This document shows positions 25,098 to 35,159 of a DNA stretch of 64,000 nucleotides, in pieces. This stretch comes from Delphinus delphis (taxonomy: Eukaryota > Chordata > Mammalia > Artiodactyla > Delphinidae). Within the stretch, counting starts at the first letter, position 1. Every line of letters starts with the position of its first letter. The notes under the pieces are model-generated. The model had not been told where the DNA came from. It searched no databases and worked only from the letters and a program-made list of their open reading frames with translations. A program made the position numbers and the translations under genes. The stretch lies in contig NC_082686.1 in NCBI RefSeq assembly GCF_949987515.2, positions 48,957,559-49,021,558 of the forward strand, written 5' to 3'.

Positions 25098-25677
25098 ATA
25101 TAAACTTCTTCTTTATCCATTTATCTGTTGATGGACACTTAGGTTGCTTCTGTATCTTTGCAATTGTAAATAATGCTGCTGTGAACATTGGGGTGCATGT
25201 ATCTTTTCGAATTAGTGTTTTTGTTTTTTTCAGATATATACCCAGGAGTGGAATTGCTGGGTCATATGGTTGTTCTATTTTTAGTGTTTTGAGAAACCTC
25301 CGTACTGTTTTCCACAGTGGCTGCACCAATTTACATTCTCACCAACAGTGTAGGAGGGTTCCCTTTTCTCCATATCCTCACTATCGTTTGTTGTTTGTGT
25401 TCTTTTTGATGATACCCATTCTGACAGCTGAGAGGTGATAATCTCATTGTGGTTTTATTTCTCTGATGATTAGTGACCTTGAGCATCTTTTTATATGCCT
25501 GTTGGCCATCTGCATCTCCTCTTTGGAAAAATGTCTATTCAGTTCTTCTGCCCATGTTTTAATTGGTTTGTTTGTTTGTTTTTTGATGTTGAGTTGGATA
25601 TTAATCCCTTATTGGTCATATCATTTGCAAATATTTTCTCCCATTCAGTGGATTGTCTTTTTGTTTTGTCATTATGG
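24585..25677 (-). mobile_element. L1 3' fragment nested in another L1
   Basis: The inverted L1 3' UTR and ORF2 C-terminus encode [20 protein letters not shown] on the minus strand near 25220-25290. The 12-bp repeat tcatttttagta at 24573-24584 and 25678-25689 fits a target duplication. The sequence on both sides reads as one older L1. Confidence 0.8.
25054..25100 (+). repeat. TG microsatellite
   Basis: A run of about 17 TG units, then TATG/TATA units, within the nested L1 at the place where L1 has a short TGTATATA stretch. Confidence 0.9.
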
Positions 25678-25702
25678 TCATTTTTAGTACATTTCCTTTT
25701 TC

Positions 25703-25826
25703 ACTTTTTTTTTTTTTTGGCTGCACCACTCAACTTCTGGGATCTTATTTCCCTGACCAGGGATTGAACCCAGGCCATGGCAGTGAATGTGCTGAGTCCT
25801 AAACACTGGACCACCAGGGAATTCCC
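25703..25826 (-). mobile_element. Head-only tRNA-type SINE
   Basis: The inverted copy contains 'ttccctgaccagggattgaa' and ends 'ggaccaccagggaattccc'. It follows the right edge of the nested L1. Confidence 0.87.
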
Positions 25827-25829
25827 TCC

Positions 25830-26045
25830 TTTTTAACTTTTAAACTACAGTTGTAAGTAAATTACACAACAACATTGAAATATTAGAGAATCTTATTTTG
25901 ACTATAGCATTACCAGTGAGTTTTACACATTCATGTTTTTACGATGTCAGCATCTTTTTGTTTCTGCTTGAAGAATACCCTTTACTATTTCTGGTAAGGC
26001 AGGTCTCGTGGGGATGAACTCACACACCTTTTGTTTGTCTGGAAA
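25830..26045 (-). mobile_element. Continuation of the interrupted L1
   Basis: The stretch with 'gcttgaagaatacc' and 'ggtaaggcaggtctcgtggg' matches the same internal L1 sequence seen at 47260-47340. It therefore belongs to the older L1 that ends at 24584 before the nested insertion. Confidence 0.6.
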
Positions 26046-26500
26046 AATTTTTTTCCCAGTTTTATTGAGATATAATTGACATATAACACTGTATAGGTTT
26101 AAGGTATACAGCATAAGAATTTGACTTAACATTTATCGTGAAATGATTGTCACAATAAGTTTGGTGAACATCCATATAGACACAAACTTCAAGAAAAAAA
26201 TTTTTTCCTTGTGATAAGAACTCAAGATTTACTCCTTTAACCACTTCCGTACATAACATACAGCTGTGTTCACATTACCTCCCTGGTACTTATTTATTTT
26301 ATAACTAGACCATCTTTATCCAACACCCCCTCCCCTGACTTCCCACCTCTGGTAACTGCAAATCTGATCTCCTTTTCCATGAGTTTGTTTTTAAAATATA
26401 ACTAGATTCTATTCTATTCCATTATTTATTTGTTTATATCAGTACTACACTATATTGATTACTATAGCTTTACACTAAGTCTTGAAACCAGGTTATTTAT
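26046..26500 (-). mobile_element. L1 3'-end fragment, antisense, internally deleted
   Basis: It starts like an L1 3' UTR (ttttattgagatataattga) and jumps near 26440 to an ORF2 segment (ttgattactatagctttac). A large internal deletion is implied. Confidence 0.7.
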
Positions 26501-26504
26501 TTAT

Positions 26505-27600
26505 TTATTGCCATCAGAATAAAGCTCTTTATTCATCTTTCTTGTTTCAAAGAGTCATGGTAGTTCTTACAGTACAGATATCATTTATAGCACATGGTAG
26601 CACAGAGCCAAGGCACGCTCAAACACGCTGAGCCCCAGCATCTCCCTGGAGGCGGTCAGTTACAGAAAATCCAAATAGGGACAGAGGGGAAATGCCAGTG
26701 AAATGAGAACCCTAGGTCAAGGCTCGGCTTTAGACCTGGGCTGTGATCCTGGGACATCCAGGCAGGACCAAGCTCAAGCCAGAGAGCAGGTCATTCCCAG
26801 GAAGTACTGTGACTGGCCTGGATACAGGCCCCCACAGAGAAGACTCATTTAGGAGTATTCAGCAGGCTGAGAGTGCAAGCCACAGAGGGACACAACTTGC
26901 TTCTCCCTTGGGGAAACTTGCTCTGGCCTCTCAGCTCCAGAAGGCCAAGGGCCTTTGGCTCCTTTGTTCATTCAGCATAACTTTACTGTTGTCTACTCTG
27001 TGCCAGGCCCTGTGCCGGGTGCAGTGGACAAAGAGAGGAATCGGACACAGTCCTTACTTGCAGGGAATTCAGAATATAATAGAAAAATATATTTATAAAT
27101 AAGTTGTTGTGATTCAAGGTAAAAAGGATGCAGAAAGGAGTCAGACAAACTTGGCCCTCAAGGAGTTCACAGCCTAGCAGAGGCCTAGGCTAGGTCAGAA
27201 CATGGACAATAACACAGGGCAGCCTGTGATAAGGACCAAAGAGAGGCTCAGGCCATGTGCTCTGGCAGCACAGGGAAGGATGACACAACAGCCACTGGAT
27301 GACGCAGTGGAGAAAATTCACAGTTTATCAGAGAAGACTGAGCAGCCTAATCTGGCCAAAGTGGAAGTAATGAATCCTACTGCCTTGGGGAGGGGATTGT
27401 GCAGCCTCAGGCTGACCTTTGTGCATCCCTTGGGCTACCCAACAGGCAGGGTGCAAGGTCTCTTACCCATGGATGCAGCTGCATGATACCCTGTGGATAT
27501 CTGAGGGGAGACTGGTGACCAGGGGGAACAGGTCCAGATAACAAGGGCCCATGGTAGAAGTTAGGAGCCTAGGAATGAGTGAACCAGGAGGGCCTCGGGG
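26505..27600. other. Spacer with possible antisense retrocopy and L2/MIR-like pieces
   Basis: At 26505-26760 an antisense AATAAA (as tttatt) follows T-rich TTTA units, which could be the tail of a retrotransposed mRNA copy. At about 26985-27180, 'ctctgtgccaggccctgtgc' and 'ccctcaaggagttcacagcc' resemble L2/MIR sequence. I see no intact gene. Confidence 0.35.
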
Positions 27601-27621
27601 GTCAGAGGACCGCAGCCTACA

Positions 27622-27911
27622 CAGATCCCACATGTCATGGAGCAACTAAGCCCGTGCGCCACAACTACTGAGACTGTGCACCACAACTACTGAAGCTCAT
27701 GAGCCCTAGAGCCCGTGCACTGCAACTACTGAGCCCACACGCTGCAACTGCTGAAGCCCACGTGTCTAGAGCCTGTGCTCCGCAACAAGAGAAGCCACCA
27801 CAATGAGAAGCTCATGCACTGCAACAAAGAGTAGCCCCCACTCACTATAACTAGAGAAAGCCCACATGCAGCAACGAAGAACCAGCACAGCCAAAGAAAA
27901 AAAAAAGAAAA
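27622..27911 (+). mobile_element. Long CHR-type SINE, 5'-truncated
   Basis: The copy starts at 'agatcccacatgtcatggag', so the tRNA head with its promoter boxes is missing. The body and A-rich tail are intact. A truncated copy like this could not be transcribed from its own promoter. Confidence 0.88.
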
Positions 27912-28018
27912 CAGAGGGGATTGAAAGCAAGTCAGCAGAATAACACGGCTTTCTGTGTACTTTCTCTTTTGTCTTTGAAGGAAAAGAAAATCTTTTTGCA
28001 CCTCAAAAAAGATTCTTC

Positions 28019-28131
28019 TAGGGGCTTCCCTGGTGGTCCAGCGGTTAAGACTCCACACTTCAACTGCAGGGGGCACAGGTTCGATCTCTGGTTGGGGAAC
28101 CAAGATCCTGCATGCCACATGGTGCGGCCAA
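28019..28131 (+). mobile_element. Head-only tRNA-type SINE
   Basis: A short full copy with a perfect 14-bp target duplication aaaaaagattcttc at 28005-28018 and 28132-28145. Confidence 0.92.
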
Positions 28132-28324
28132 AAAAAAGATTCTTCCAAATTTAGATAATTTAACATACAGAGCTGAGAGAAGAGTCCTTTTAAAATGCTG
28201 TAAATTGAAGCTGACTCCCAATTTGGTGATTAGGTGGATATTGGTAATTGTTTTAGATATATCTGAATCAGCAAGAGTAATCGTTTCCAAACTTTTGCTA
28301 ATCAAAATATTGGGAGTACATATT

Positions 28325-28570
28325 GCATGATTCCATTTATATGACATTCTGGAAAAAGGCAACACTATAGGGAGAGAAAACAGGATTAGTGGTAGCCGAG
28401 AGTTGAGGGCAGGTGAGGCTGCTCGTGGGAATTTTTAGGTGATGAAACTATTCTATACAGTACTGTGGCTGTGGATACACGATTCTAGATATTTGTCAAA
28501 ACCTATGCAGCAGTACACAAAGACTGAAGTTTTACTATATGCAAATTTTACCCCCCATCTTAACTAGGAT
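28325..28570 (+). mobile_element. Old L1 3' UTR remnant
   Basis: The series 'atgattccatttatatgaca', 'ttagtggtagccgagagttg' and 'tttactatatgcaaatttta' resembles the 3' UTR of old L1M-type elements on the + strand. It is strongly diverged and lacks a tail. Confidence 0.6.
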
Positions 28571-28618
28571 ATCAGGGGATCTCAAGATGCAATGAGGACT
28601 ATGACAAATGAATATTTT

Positions 28619-28823
28619 TTTTTTTTTTTTTGCGGTACACGGTCCTCTCACTGTTGTGGCCTCTCCCGTTGCGGAGCACAGGCTCCGGACGCGCAGGCTC
28701 AGTGGCCATGGCTCACGGGCCCAGCCGCTCCGCGGCATGTAGGATCTTCCCGGACCGGGACACGAACCCGTGTCCCCTGCATTGGCAGGTGGACTCTCAA
28801 CCACTGCGCCACCAGGGAAGCCC
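28619..28823 (-). mobile_element. Short CHR-type SINE (cetacean type)
   Basis: The inverted full-length copy is flanked by caaatgaatatttt at 28605-28618 and a one-mismatch copy at 28824-28837. Confidence 0.93.
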
Positions 28824-28924
28824 CAAATGAATATGTTTTACAGATGTATGACATAAACTCACTGAAGGGGATAGGAAAAAGGGAGATGACCTAAGTAACT
28901 TTGGAAAATTGTTTTGACTGTATA

Positions 28925-29561
28925 CTGTGTCAGTCCGTTTGGGCTGCTATAACAGAATACCATAGACTGGGTGGCTTATAAACAACAGAAATTTATTTTT
29001 CAGTTCTGAAGGCTGGAAATCCAAGAACAAGGCATTCAGTGTCTGGTGAGGGCCAGCTTCCTGTTTCATAGATGGCCATTTTCTCACTGTGTCATCATAT
29101 GGTGGAAGGGGTGAAGGAACCCTCTGGGGAGAGTGGAGCAAAGGAATACGCATTAAGTCTGAAACAGGGAAAAATACTCCCAAACAAGGCAACAAGCTCA
29201 GCACAAGCCACAGGCTTTTATCTCTTGGTCAGGAAGTGTTCCAAGCCAAAGCCTCATGCCTGAAAGACTGCCTTTCCCAACAAGAGGCAATTAAGATTAA
29301 ATGAGATCATAAGGCTGTGGCCCTAACCTGATGAGAATGGTGTCTTTATAAGAGGAGGCAGAGACACCAGAGAGTTCTCATTCTCTCTGCCATGTAAGGA
29401 CACATTGAGAAGGCTTATCTACAAGCCAGGAAGGGAACTCTCACCAGGAACTGAATCAGCTGGCATCTTGAACTGGGGCTTCCAGCCTCCAGAACTGTGA
29501 GAAAATAAATTTCTGTTGTTTAAGCCACTCAGCCCATGGCACCCTGAGCAGACTAATACAG
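28925..29561. mobile_element. MLT1-like LTR structure in inverted arms
   Basis: The left part (28930-29140) reads as MLT1-like LTR on the minus strand ('actgggtggcttataaacaa'). The right part (about 29290-29561) reads as the 3' half of MLT1-like LTR on the + strand ('ataaatttctgttgtttaag'). The outer 90-100 bases of each side are imperfect inverse complements. It could be two LTR copies or one inverted derivative. Confidence 0.7.
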
Positions 29562-30870
29562 GCACCAAATACCTCTTCTAGTCTCCACCCTTGGCAGCAT
29601 CCTCTCACTGTCTGTGGTGTTTTGGAATAAGGTGGTTGGTATCCAATGTGACAGCAGTCACTTATTTTGAACAATAGCTTGATGGTTCTTCTGGCCCAAA
29701 TTTCAGTCACTTGTTCAAAAAGAGGAAGCAAAGGAACTGAATCAGGAGCTGACATGGACTCGGGAGTGCTTATGCAGCAAGCTTCTGCCATCAGAGATGG
29801 AGCCAGACTTGCTGGTGAATACCTCTCAAGTTAGCTGCATCATAAACAAGCTTAATTTGCTTTTGTTTATCTAAACTTAGGATCCGTTCTTTGTTTTACT
29901 TAGAGAAATAAAATTTAGTAACATTAGCATCTAAACCATTTCTGCAGACAGGTCAGAAATGACCAGTTCCTTTGGTTTCATAACAAAATATACAAACCTA
30001 TGTTCTCATTTTTTTCTCCCAGCTCAAAGTTAGGTTATCATAAATGCAACATTTAGAAATTCCTTATGCTATGTCATGACCTGAGATAGGGAATTCAACA
30101 GGAAGAGATTTGGGACACTCTTTTAGGTACTTTTCATTTGTCTTCTCACTTATTCCTAAGTGCAGGTGGTGTTGCCCCTAATTTACAGTTGAGGAAATGA
30201 ACTCAGAGAAGTTAAGTACTTTGTTTGGGATGGCACTGCTAATAAGAGACAAAGCTGTGAATTAGACTGAGTCAGGCTAGGATCCAAAGTGCATGTTTTT
30301 TTGTACAGTAGTACTCTCCACTGGGAGTGTGGTGGCTTTGCAGTCAGAGATCTTTTAAGAATCTAGTAGTGATGGACAGGCATCTCTGGTCCCTGCCACT
30401 CTTGTTTGTGTCTGTAATAACTGTAAAATATAAGATCACTAAAATGCCTTAGGGTTCTGAGTGCCTGTGTGAATGGGGGTTAATAAGGCTCACCAATGGT
30501 CCAAATTCATGACTAGGAGCCAGCATGTCCTATTTAAGTATTAGCCACTTGCCAGACAGCCAGACTGTGAAAGACAGGTGGCAGGGAGTCCACCTACTGG
30601 AAGATGGGACTTAGAGCAGAAGCCTATTATATGGGGCTGTTGATCATTAGGCACAGAGGCAATGGAAACCACCTTTTACGAGTCCAAAAGGCTGATCCTC
30701 GAGAAAGAAGAATGAAATGATTACTCCAGAAGAGACTGCCCCACGTAGAACCTTTTATTCCAGTCATATGGGTTACCCATGCATGCAGGTCTGACATGAA
30801 AACTTCTGAATGAGCACATAGAGTCCGTTGTGGTCAGTAAATGTCAAATATTTTGACCTTGGAACAATAG
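29562..30870 (+). other. Spacer without recognised gene
   Basis: This is mixed-composition sequence. A MIR- or L2-like phrase (cagttgaggaaatgaactca) lies near 30185. I see no coding exon or RNA gene. Confidence 0.5.
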
Positions 30871-30889
30871 TCTTGGGCAGTCTACTTTT

Positions 30890-31111
30890 GTTTTTTTTTT
30901 TGTTGTTTGTCTTTTTGGCTGTGTTGGGTCTTCGTTGCTGTGAGCAGGCTTTCTCTAGTTGCAGCGAGTGGGGGCTACTCTTCGTTGTGGTGTCCGGTTT
31001 CTTGCTGTGGTGCCTTCTCTTGTTGTGGACCATTGGCTAGGGCCAGGGCTTCAGTAGTTGCAGCACACCTGCTCAGCAGTTGGCAAGGGAGGGCCCTAGA
31101 GCGCATGGGTG
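30890..31111 (-). mobile_element. Long CHR-type SINE, 5'-truncated
   Basis: The inverted body stops before the tRNA head, so the promoter boxes are missing. A perfect 15-bp duplication gggcagtctactttt at 30875-30889 and 31112-31126 shows that the truncation happened at insertion. Confidence 0.92.
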
Positions 31112-31498
31112 GGCAGTCTACTTTTAGAGGCTGCGTTTTGCTGGGATAAACTGGGGTTAATCCCACTGTGTTCCCAGCCCTGAGGAACACAGAGCACCCC
31201 TGCCATCTCTTCCGGTTTCCTGAGCAAGTGCTTCTGTCTTCGAAGGACTCTCAGTTCCTGAATTTCACATAGTTGCTACAGATGTTTCACTGCTTAGAAG
31301 AAAGTCCAAAAAGGATTACCTAGAATTCGGGTGTGTGTGGGGTGAGTATTCAGGTCTTTTTGCTGGAAGACCCATGTCACGTACAGGGCGAGTAAAAGCA
31401 AAAGGGTTGTTTTAAGGGCTAACAGAATACGTCCACTAATTTCAAGCAAGGAAAGATTCAAGGACCCAATGGCTCTCTGCTGGAGCTTGGCAAATCTT

Positions 31499-31792
31499 TT
31501 TTTTTAATTAATTAATTTTGGCTGCCTGGGGTCTTCATTGCGGTGCGCAGGCTTCTCATTGCAGTGGCTTCTCTTTGTTGTGGAGCATGGGCTCTAGGCA
31601 CGCAGGCTTCAGTAGTTGCAGCACGCGGGCTCAGTAGTTGTGGCTCACAGGCTCTAGAGCGCAGGCTCAATAGTTGGGGTGCACGGGCTTAGTTGCTCTG
31701 CAGCATGTGGGATCTTCCCGGACCAGGGCTGGAACCGTTGTCCCCTGCATTGGCAGGTGGATTCTTAACCACTGCGCCACCAGGGAAGCCCC
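31499..31792 (-). mobile_element. Long CHR-type SINE next to the CpG island
   Basis: The inverted copy is flanked by a perfect 15-bp duplication agcttggcaaatctt at 31484-31498 and 31793-31807. It ends about 150 bp upstream of the start of the CpG-rich region. Confidence 0.93.
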
Positions 31793-31949
31793 AGCTTGGC
31801 AAATCTTATTTCTCTGTTGCAGGGAACAAAACATTGCGCCACTGAGCGGAAACACGGCCCAAGTAGGGGCATCTGGGGTTTGGTCACTTAGGCAGAGAAG
31901 ACAAAAGCTTCGAAATGGATGCTCCCTGGGGAAACCCTGATGTCTGAGG

Positions 31950-32800
31950 GCGACAGGAGCTGGGGTCCTGATAGGGGCCAGAGCTCAGACCACAGGGCGA
32001 CAGCAGCAGGACACCCTCGTGCGTGAGCCCAGTGGTGCGGAGCCCGACAGGCGCCAACTCTGCGTCCTTGCTCCGGGGGACGCTTGCGCTCCAAGCCCGC
32101 GGCTGTCAGTCAGCGCCCTCGGTCCGCCCCTCCCAGAGCTTAACCAATCGCAGCCGGGGGTCGGGGGTGAGGCGACACAGCTGGTCCCGGAAGCCGGGGC
32201 CAGGCGGCCTGGTGCAGCTGCGGCGGGCGTTGGGGTACCCGGCAGCCGGAGAGCGCACGTCGGGAGGCCAGAGCGGAGGTGAGTGCCAGCTTGCGGCTTG
32301 TGCTCCAGGGCCGGGCCGGGCCGAGCCTCTGCCGCCCGAGCGAACCATTGCCTGGCTCCTCCCGGGCGCCTCTCGGCTGCTAAGCCCCTTCCTCCGCGCT
32401 TTGGCTCTCGAGCTCCCGGCCCGGTGCAGAGGAGCTGCAGCCCCGGGGTCATGGCTGGGGCATCTGAACCTGGAACGGGAGGCTCCGGCCCAAGGCGGGG
32501 CAGAGTTAAAGCCACCGGCTGCCGCAGCCTTGGTCCGGAGTAGCCCGAGCTGTAGCCGGTCCCTGGGCGGGGCTGGGCGCGAGCGTCTCCATCCTCAGCT
32601 TTCTCGACTTGCTGCAACACCCGCAGGAGCAGCCGCAGCGCGGCGGAGCCCAGACTTCCGGGCCGCTAAAGACCCCTTCCCCTAACCCCTTTTCTAAGCG
32701 AGTGCGGGGCACTTGGAGACGCCTCCCTCCTCTGCCCGCATCTCCAGTCTCATCGCTGCTCCGAGACCCAGCTGCCTCTTGGCTGGCGGTCCTCTAATGC
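31950..32800 (+). promoter_or_regulatory. NXPE3: CpG island, probable NXPE3 promoter
   Basis: This is the only GC- and CpG-dense stretch in the window, and it has no interspersed repeat. It holds a CCAAT box in good context (taaccaatcg, 32141-32150), a GC-rich Sp1-like site just upstream (ccgcccctccc, about 32124-32134), another at 32565-32573 (gggcggggc), and no clear TATA box. That fits a dispersed-start housekeeping-type promoter. It lies 14 kb after CEP97 and 5.6 kb before the NXPE3 start codon. Long open frames here reflect GC content, not genes. Confidence 0.75.
32210..32278 (+). other. NXPE3: Probable non-coding exon 1 of NXPE3
   Basis: A very strong donor, GGAG|GTGAGTGC, lies at 32279, about 130 bases after the CCAAT box. 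CCAAT boxes usually sit 60-100 bases before the start site, so transcription would begin near 32210-32240. The exon would contain no ATG. The start is a guess; the donor is clear. Confidence 0.5.
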
Positions 32801-34299
32801 GTTGGACTATTCTGGTTTTACTGAGCTGCCGTTTTGGGACATCAGATTGAGGTCACTTGGGTAAAGTGTGATTCTACAAGGTGTGATGTGGAGACTCTGC
32901 CTGGCCTGTCGCTCATCTCCACTTGATCAAAGACCACTAGTGTGGTGGTAAGAGGGATTCACAGGATTTATACAAAATTTGTAATTGTCCGTAAAATTTT
33001 CCTTGCTTTCATTATTTATTCTAAAGGAGGATTGTTGCCACGTTTTCTAAAGAATAAAGGATCTCGCTGCTCTGATGGATCTCTCCCCTTCTCACTGTGG
33101 TTAATTATCATTTGGAACATCAGCGTGCTCTTGAAGCTGGCGGCACTCCCAGACCCTGGTAACTGTCTCAGTCCACGCAGTAGAACAGCACACTGTTCCT
33201 CCATAGTGTTTGGGCTCCGCTTTCCTTTGACTGTGTTTAACATCTTCTGTGTCTTTCATCCTCACAATCTCTCTGGGCCTGATACAGTGCAGTTATTTGT
33301 TATTGAGAAAGGAAACGAAGGGATAGATCCCTGAAGTAGGGTTGGCTATCCCCATTGACCCAGAATCGGATTGTCCTGGAGGGACAATGTAAGTTACAAT
33401 TCAAGCATCATTTCTGAAAGGCCATCCCTGAGCAATTTGTACAAATAAGACCCTCTGGCCACTCTATACCATTGGTTCTCCTACCTGGCAGTGTATTATA
33501 ATTATCTGCAGACCTTAAATAAAAACTGTTTCTCGGACCCTACTCCTATGGATTCTGACCCAGTTGGTTGAGTGGAATGCAGGCATTGGTATTTTTATAA
33601 GCTTCTGGGATGATAATTAATGGGCATGCAAGGTTAAAGACCACCGCCTATCAACATGCCCTATTTTTTTCTTATAGCACTTATTGCTTTGTGACTTATT
33701 TAACTGATTTGTTTACTTCTCTACCCTACTGCCCCCGGGTATTATGAAAGCATTGGGGTGCTGCTTTGAAAGAAGAGCAGCCCTAGGTGAGTCAGCATTT
33801 TGGGCATGTGAGATGGGGGTACATGAAAGAGAAATGGAATGGAATATGGGGAAACAAGTCTTGTAGACTTCTGTCCCTGTGTAGACTCCTGTCCCTGCTT
33901 CATTTTTATCCAAGGATTGATCTTATTTGGTTGACCCATCATCACCATGGTCTTGGATGAGTCTCCAGTTCTTTCTCTAGACGTTCCCCTGTTAAGTTTC
34001 AAGGTTTTACTCAGCACCCTATGAAATACAGCTGATCTTTGGAAAGTTCAAGATACGAACATTTAAGTTGGGATATATTCCATGTAAATCTGTGCTTTTG
34101 TCTTTTATGTGTGGGGTCCTTGTATTCTGAATTAAAATTCCAGATACTTGCTCTGACAAGTACATCTATGTGGCTGGCAGGTCAGAGTATTTAGGATGGG
34201 GACTATTCCAGAAACCGGGTGTGTGGTTGTTCAGTAATGTATTGTTTTTGTGTAGTGCTTGTCTAAGAACGTTAGCACTCCCGGAGGATGGGGTTGCTG
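32801..34299 (+). other. NXPE3 first intron, start
   Basis: This is mostly single-copy-looking sequence after the CpG island, apart from the MER5-like element at 33471-33645. I see no further coding exon. Confidence 0.5.
33471..33645 (+). mobile_element. MER5-like hAT DNA transposon remnant
   Basis: It begins 'ttggttctcctacctggcag', has 'tggattctgacccagttggt' and 'ggcattggtatttttataag' in the centre, and ends 'ttaaagaccac'. This is the layout of the short non-autonomous MER5A family. Confidence 0.7.
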
Positions 34300-34308
34300 C
34301 CTAATTTT

Positions 34309-34540
34309 TATTTATTTATTTTTGGCTGCGTTGGGTCTGTGTTGCTGAGCGCGGGCTTTCTCTAGTTGCGGCGAGCAGGCTTCAGTAGTTTAGCACGCGG
34401 GCTCTAGAGCGCAGGCTCAGTAATTTTGGCACACGGGCTTCATTGCTCCGTGGCATGTGGGATCTTCCCGGACCAGGGCTGGAACCCGTGTCCCCTGCAT
34501 TGGCAGGCGGATTCTTAGCCACTGCGCCACCTGGGAAGCC
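34309..34540 (-). mobile_element. CHR-type SINE, internally shortened
   Basis: The inverted copy has body and tRNA head but lacks the middle segment found in full-length long copies. It is flanked by cctaatttt at 34300-34308 and 34541-34549. Confidence 0.88.
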
Positions 34541-34967
34541 CCTAATTTTCTTTTTAGTACTGAACTCAAGTATTTCATTTGTGTTACTGACAATTGTAAT
34601 TCCAAGTGATATAAGCAATCACTTTGTAATTCTCTTGTGAGATGGGGGTAGGAGGTCAGGTACCTAATGGCAGTATAGGGTTGTTGCCACAGGCCATAAA
34701 GAATTTAGATTGGCTGGTAAATAGTCTTAATCAAAATTTGGCAAAACAGACCCAGCAGACCATGGATTTTACTTTTTGCTTGTCATTTGAACATAAATAT
34801 GAAGCATGAATAAGTGGTGCTCTAACATTTCAGAAAGATTTGAAAACAAGACTGCTCAAGTTGAGATTCCTCATGGAGTGATCACAACTTTTAGATGTGT
34901 CCAGATACTTCTTGTTTTCTCTAGTGGTAGGATGGGTCATTGAACTACATGATTATTCTAGTCTATA

Positions 34968-35155
34968 AGAAAATAAGGACCTACTGTATAGCACAGGGAA
35001 CTCTACTCAGTACTCTGTAATGGCCTATATGGGAAAAGAATCTAAAAAGGAGTGGATATATGTATATGTATAATTGATTCACTTTGCTGTACCCCTGAAA
35101 TCAGCACAGCATTGTAAATCAACTATACTCCAATAAAAATTAAAAAAAAAAAGAA
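34968..35155 (+). mobile_element. L1 3'-end fragment
   Basis: It contains 'ctgtatagcacagggaactc', 'aattgattcactttgctgta' and 'aactatactccaataaaaat' before an A-tail, the L1 3' terminus on the + strand. An imperfect flanking aagaaaataa supports one truncated insertion. Confidence 0.88.
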
Positions 35156-35159
35156 AAAT

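Noticed and set aside
26743..27486. Two open frames (119 and 94 codons) in the spacer
   Set aside because: They have no start context, domain or splice support, and overlap L2/MIR-like sequence.
32019..32685. Open frames of 87-220 codons on both strands in the CpG island
   Set aside because: GC-rich sequence has few stop codons. Frames overlap on both strands, with Pro/Ala/Arg-rich composition and no known domain.
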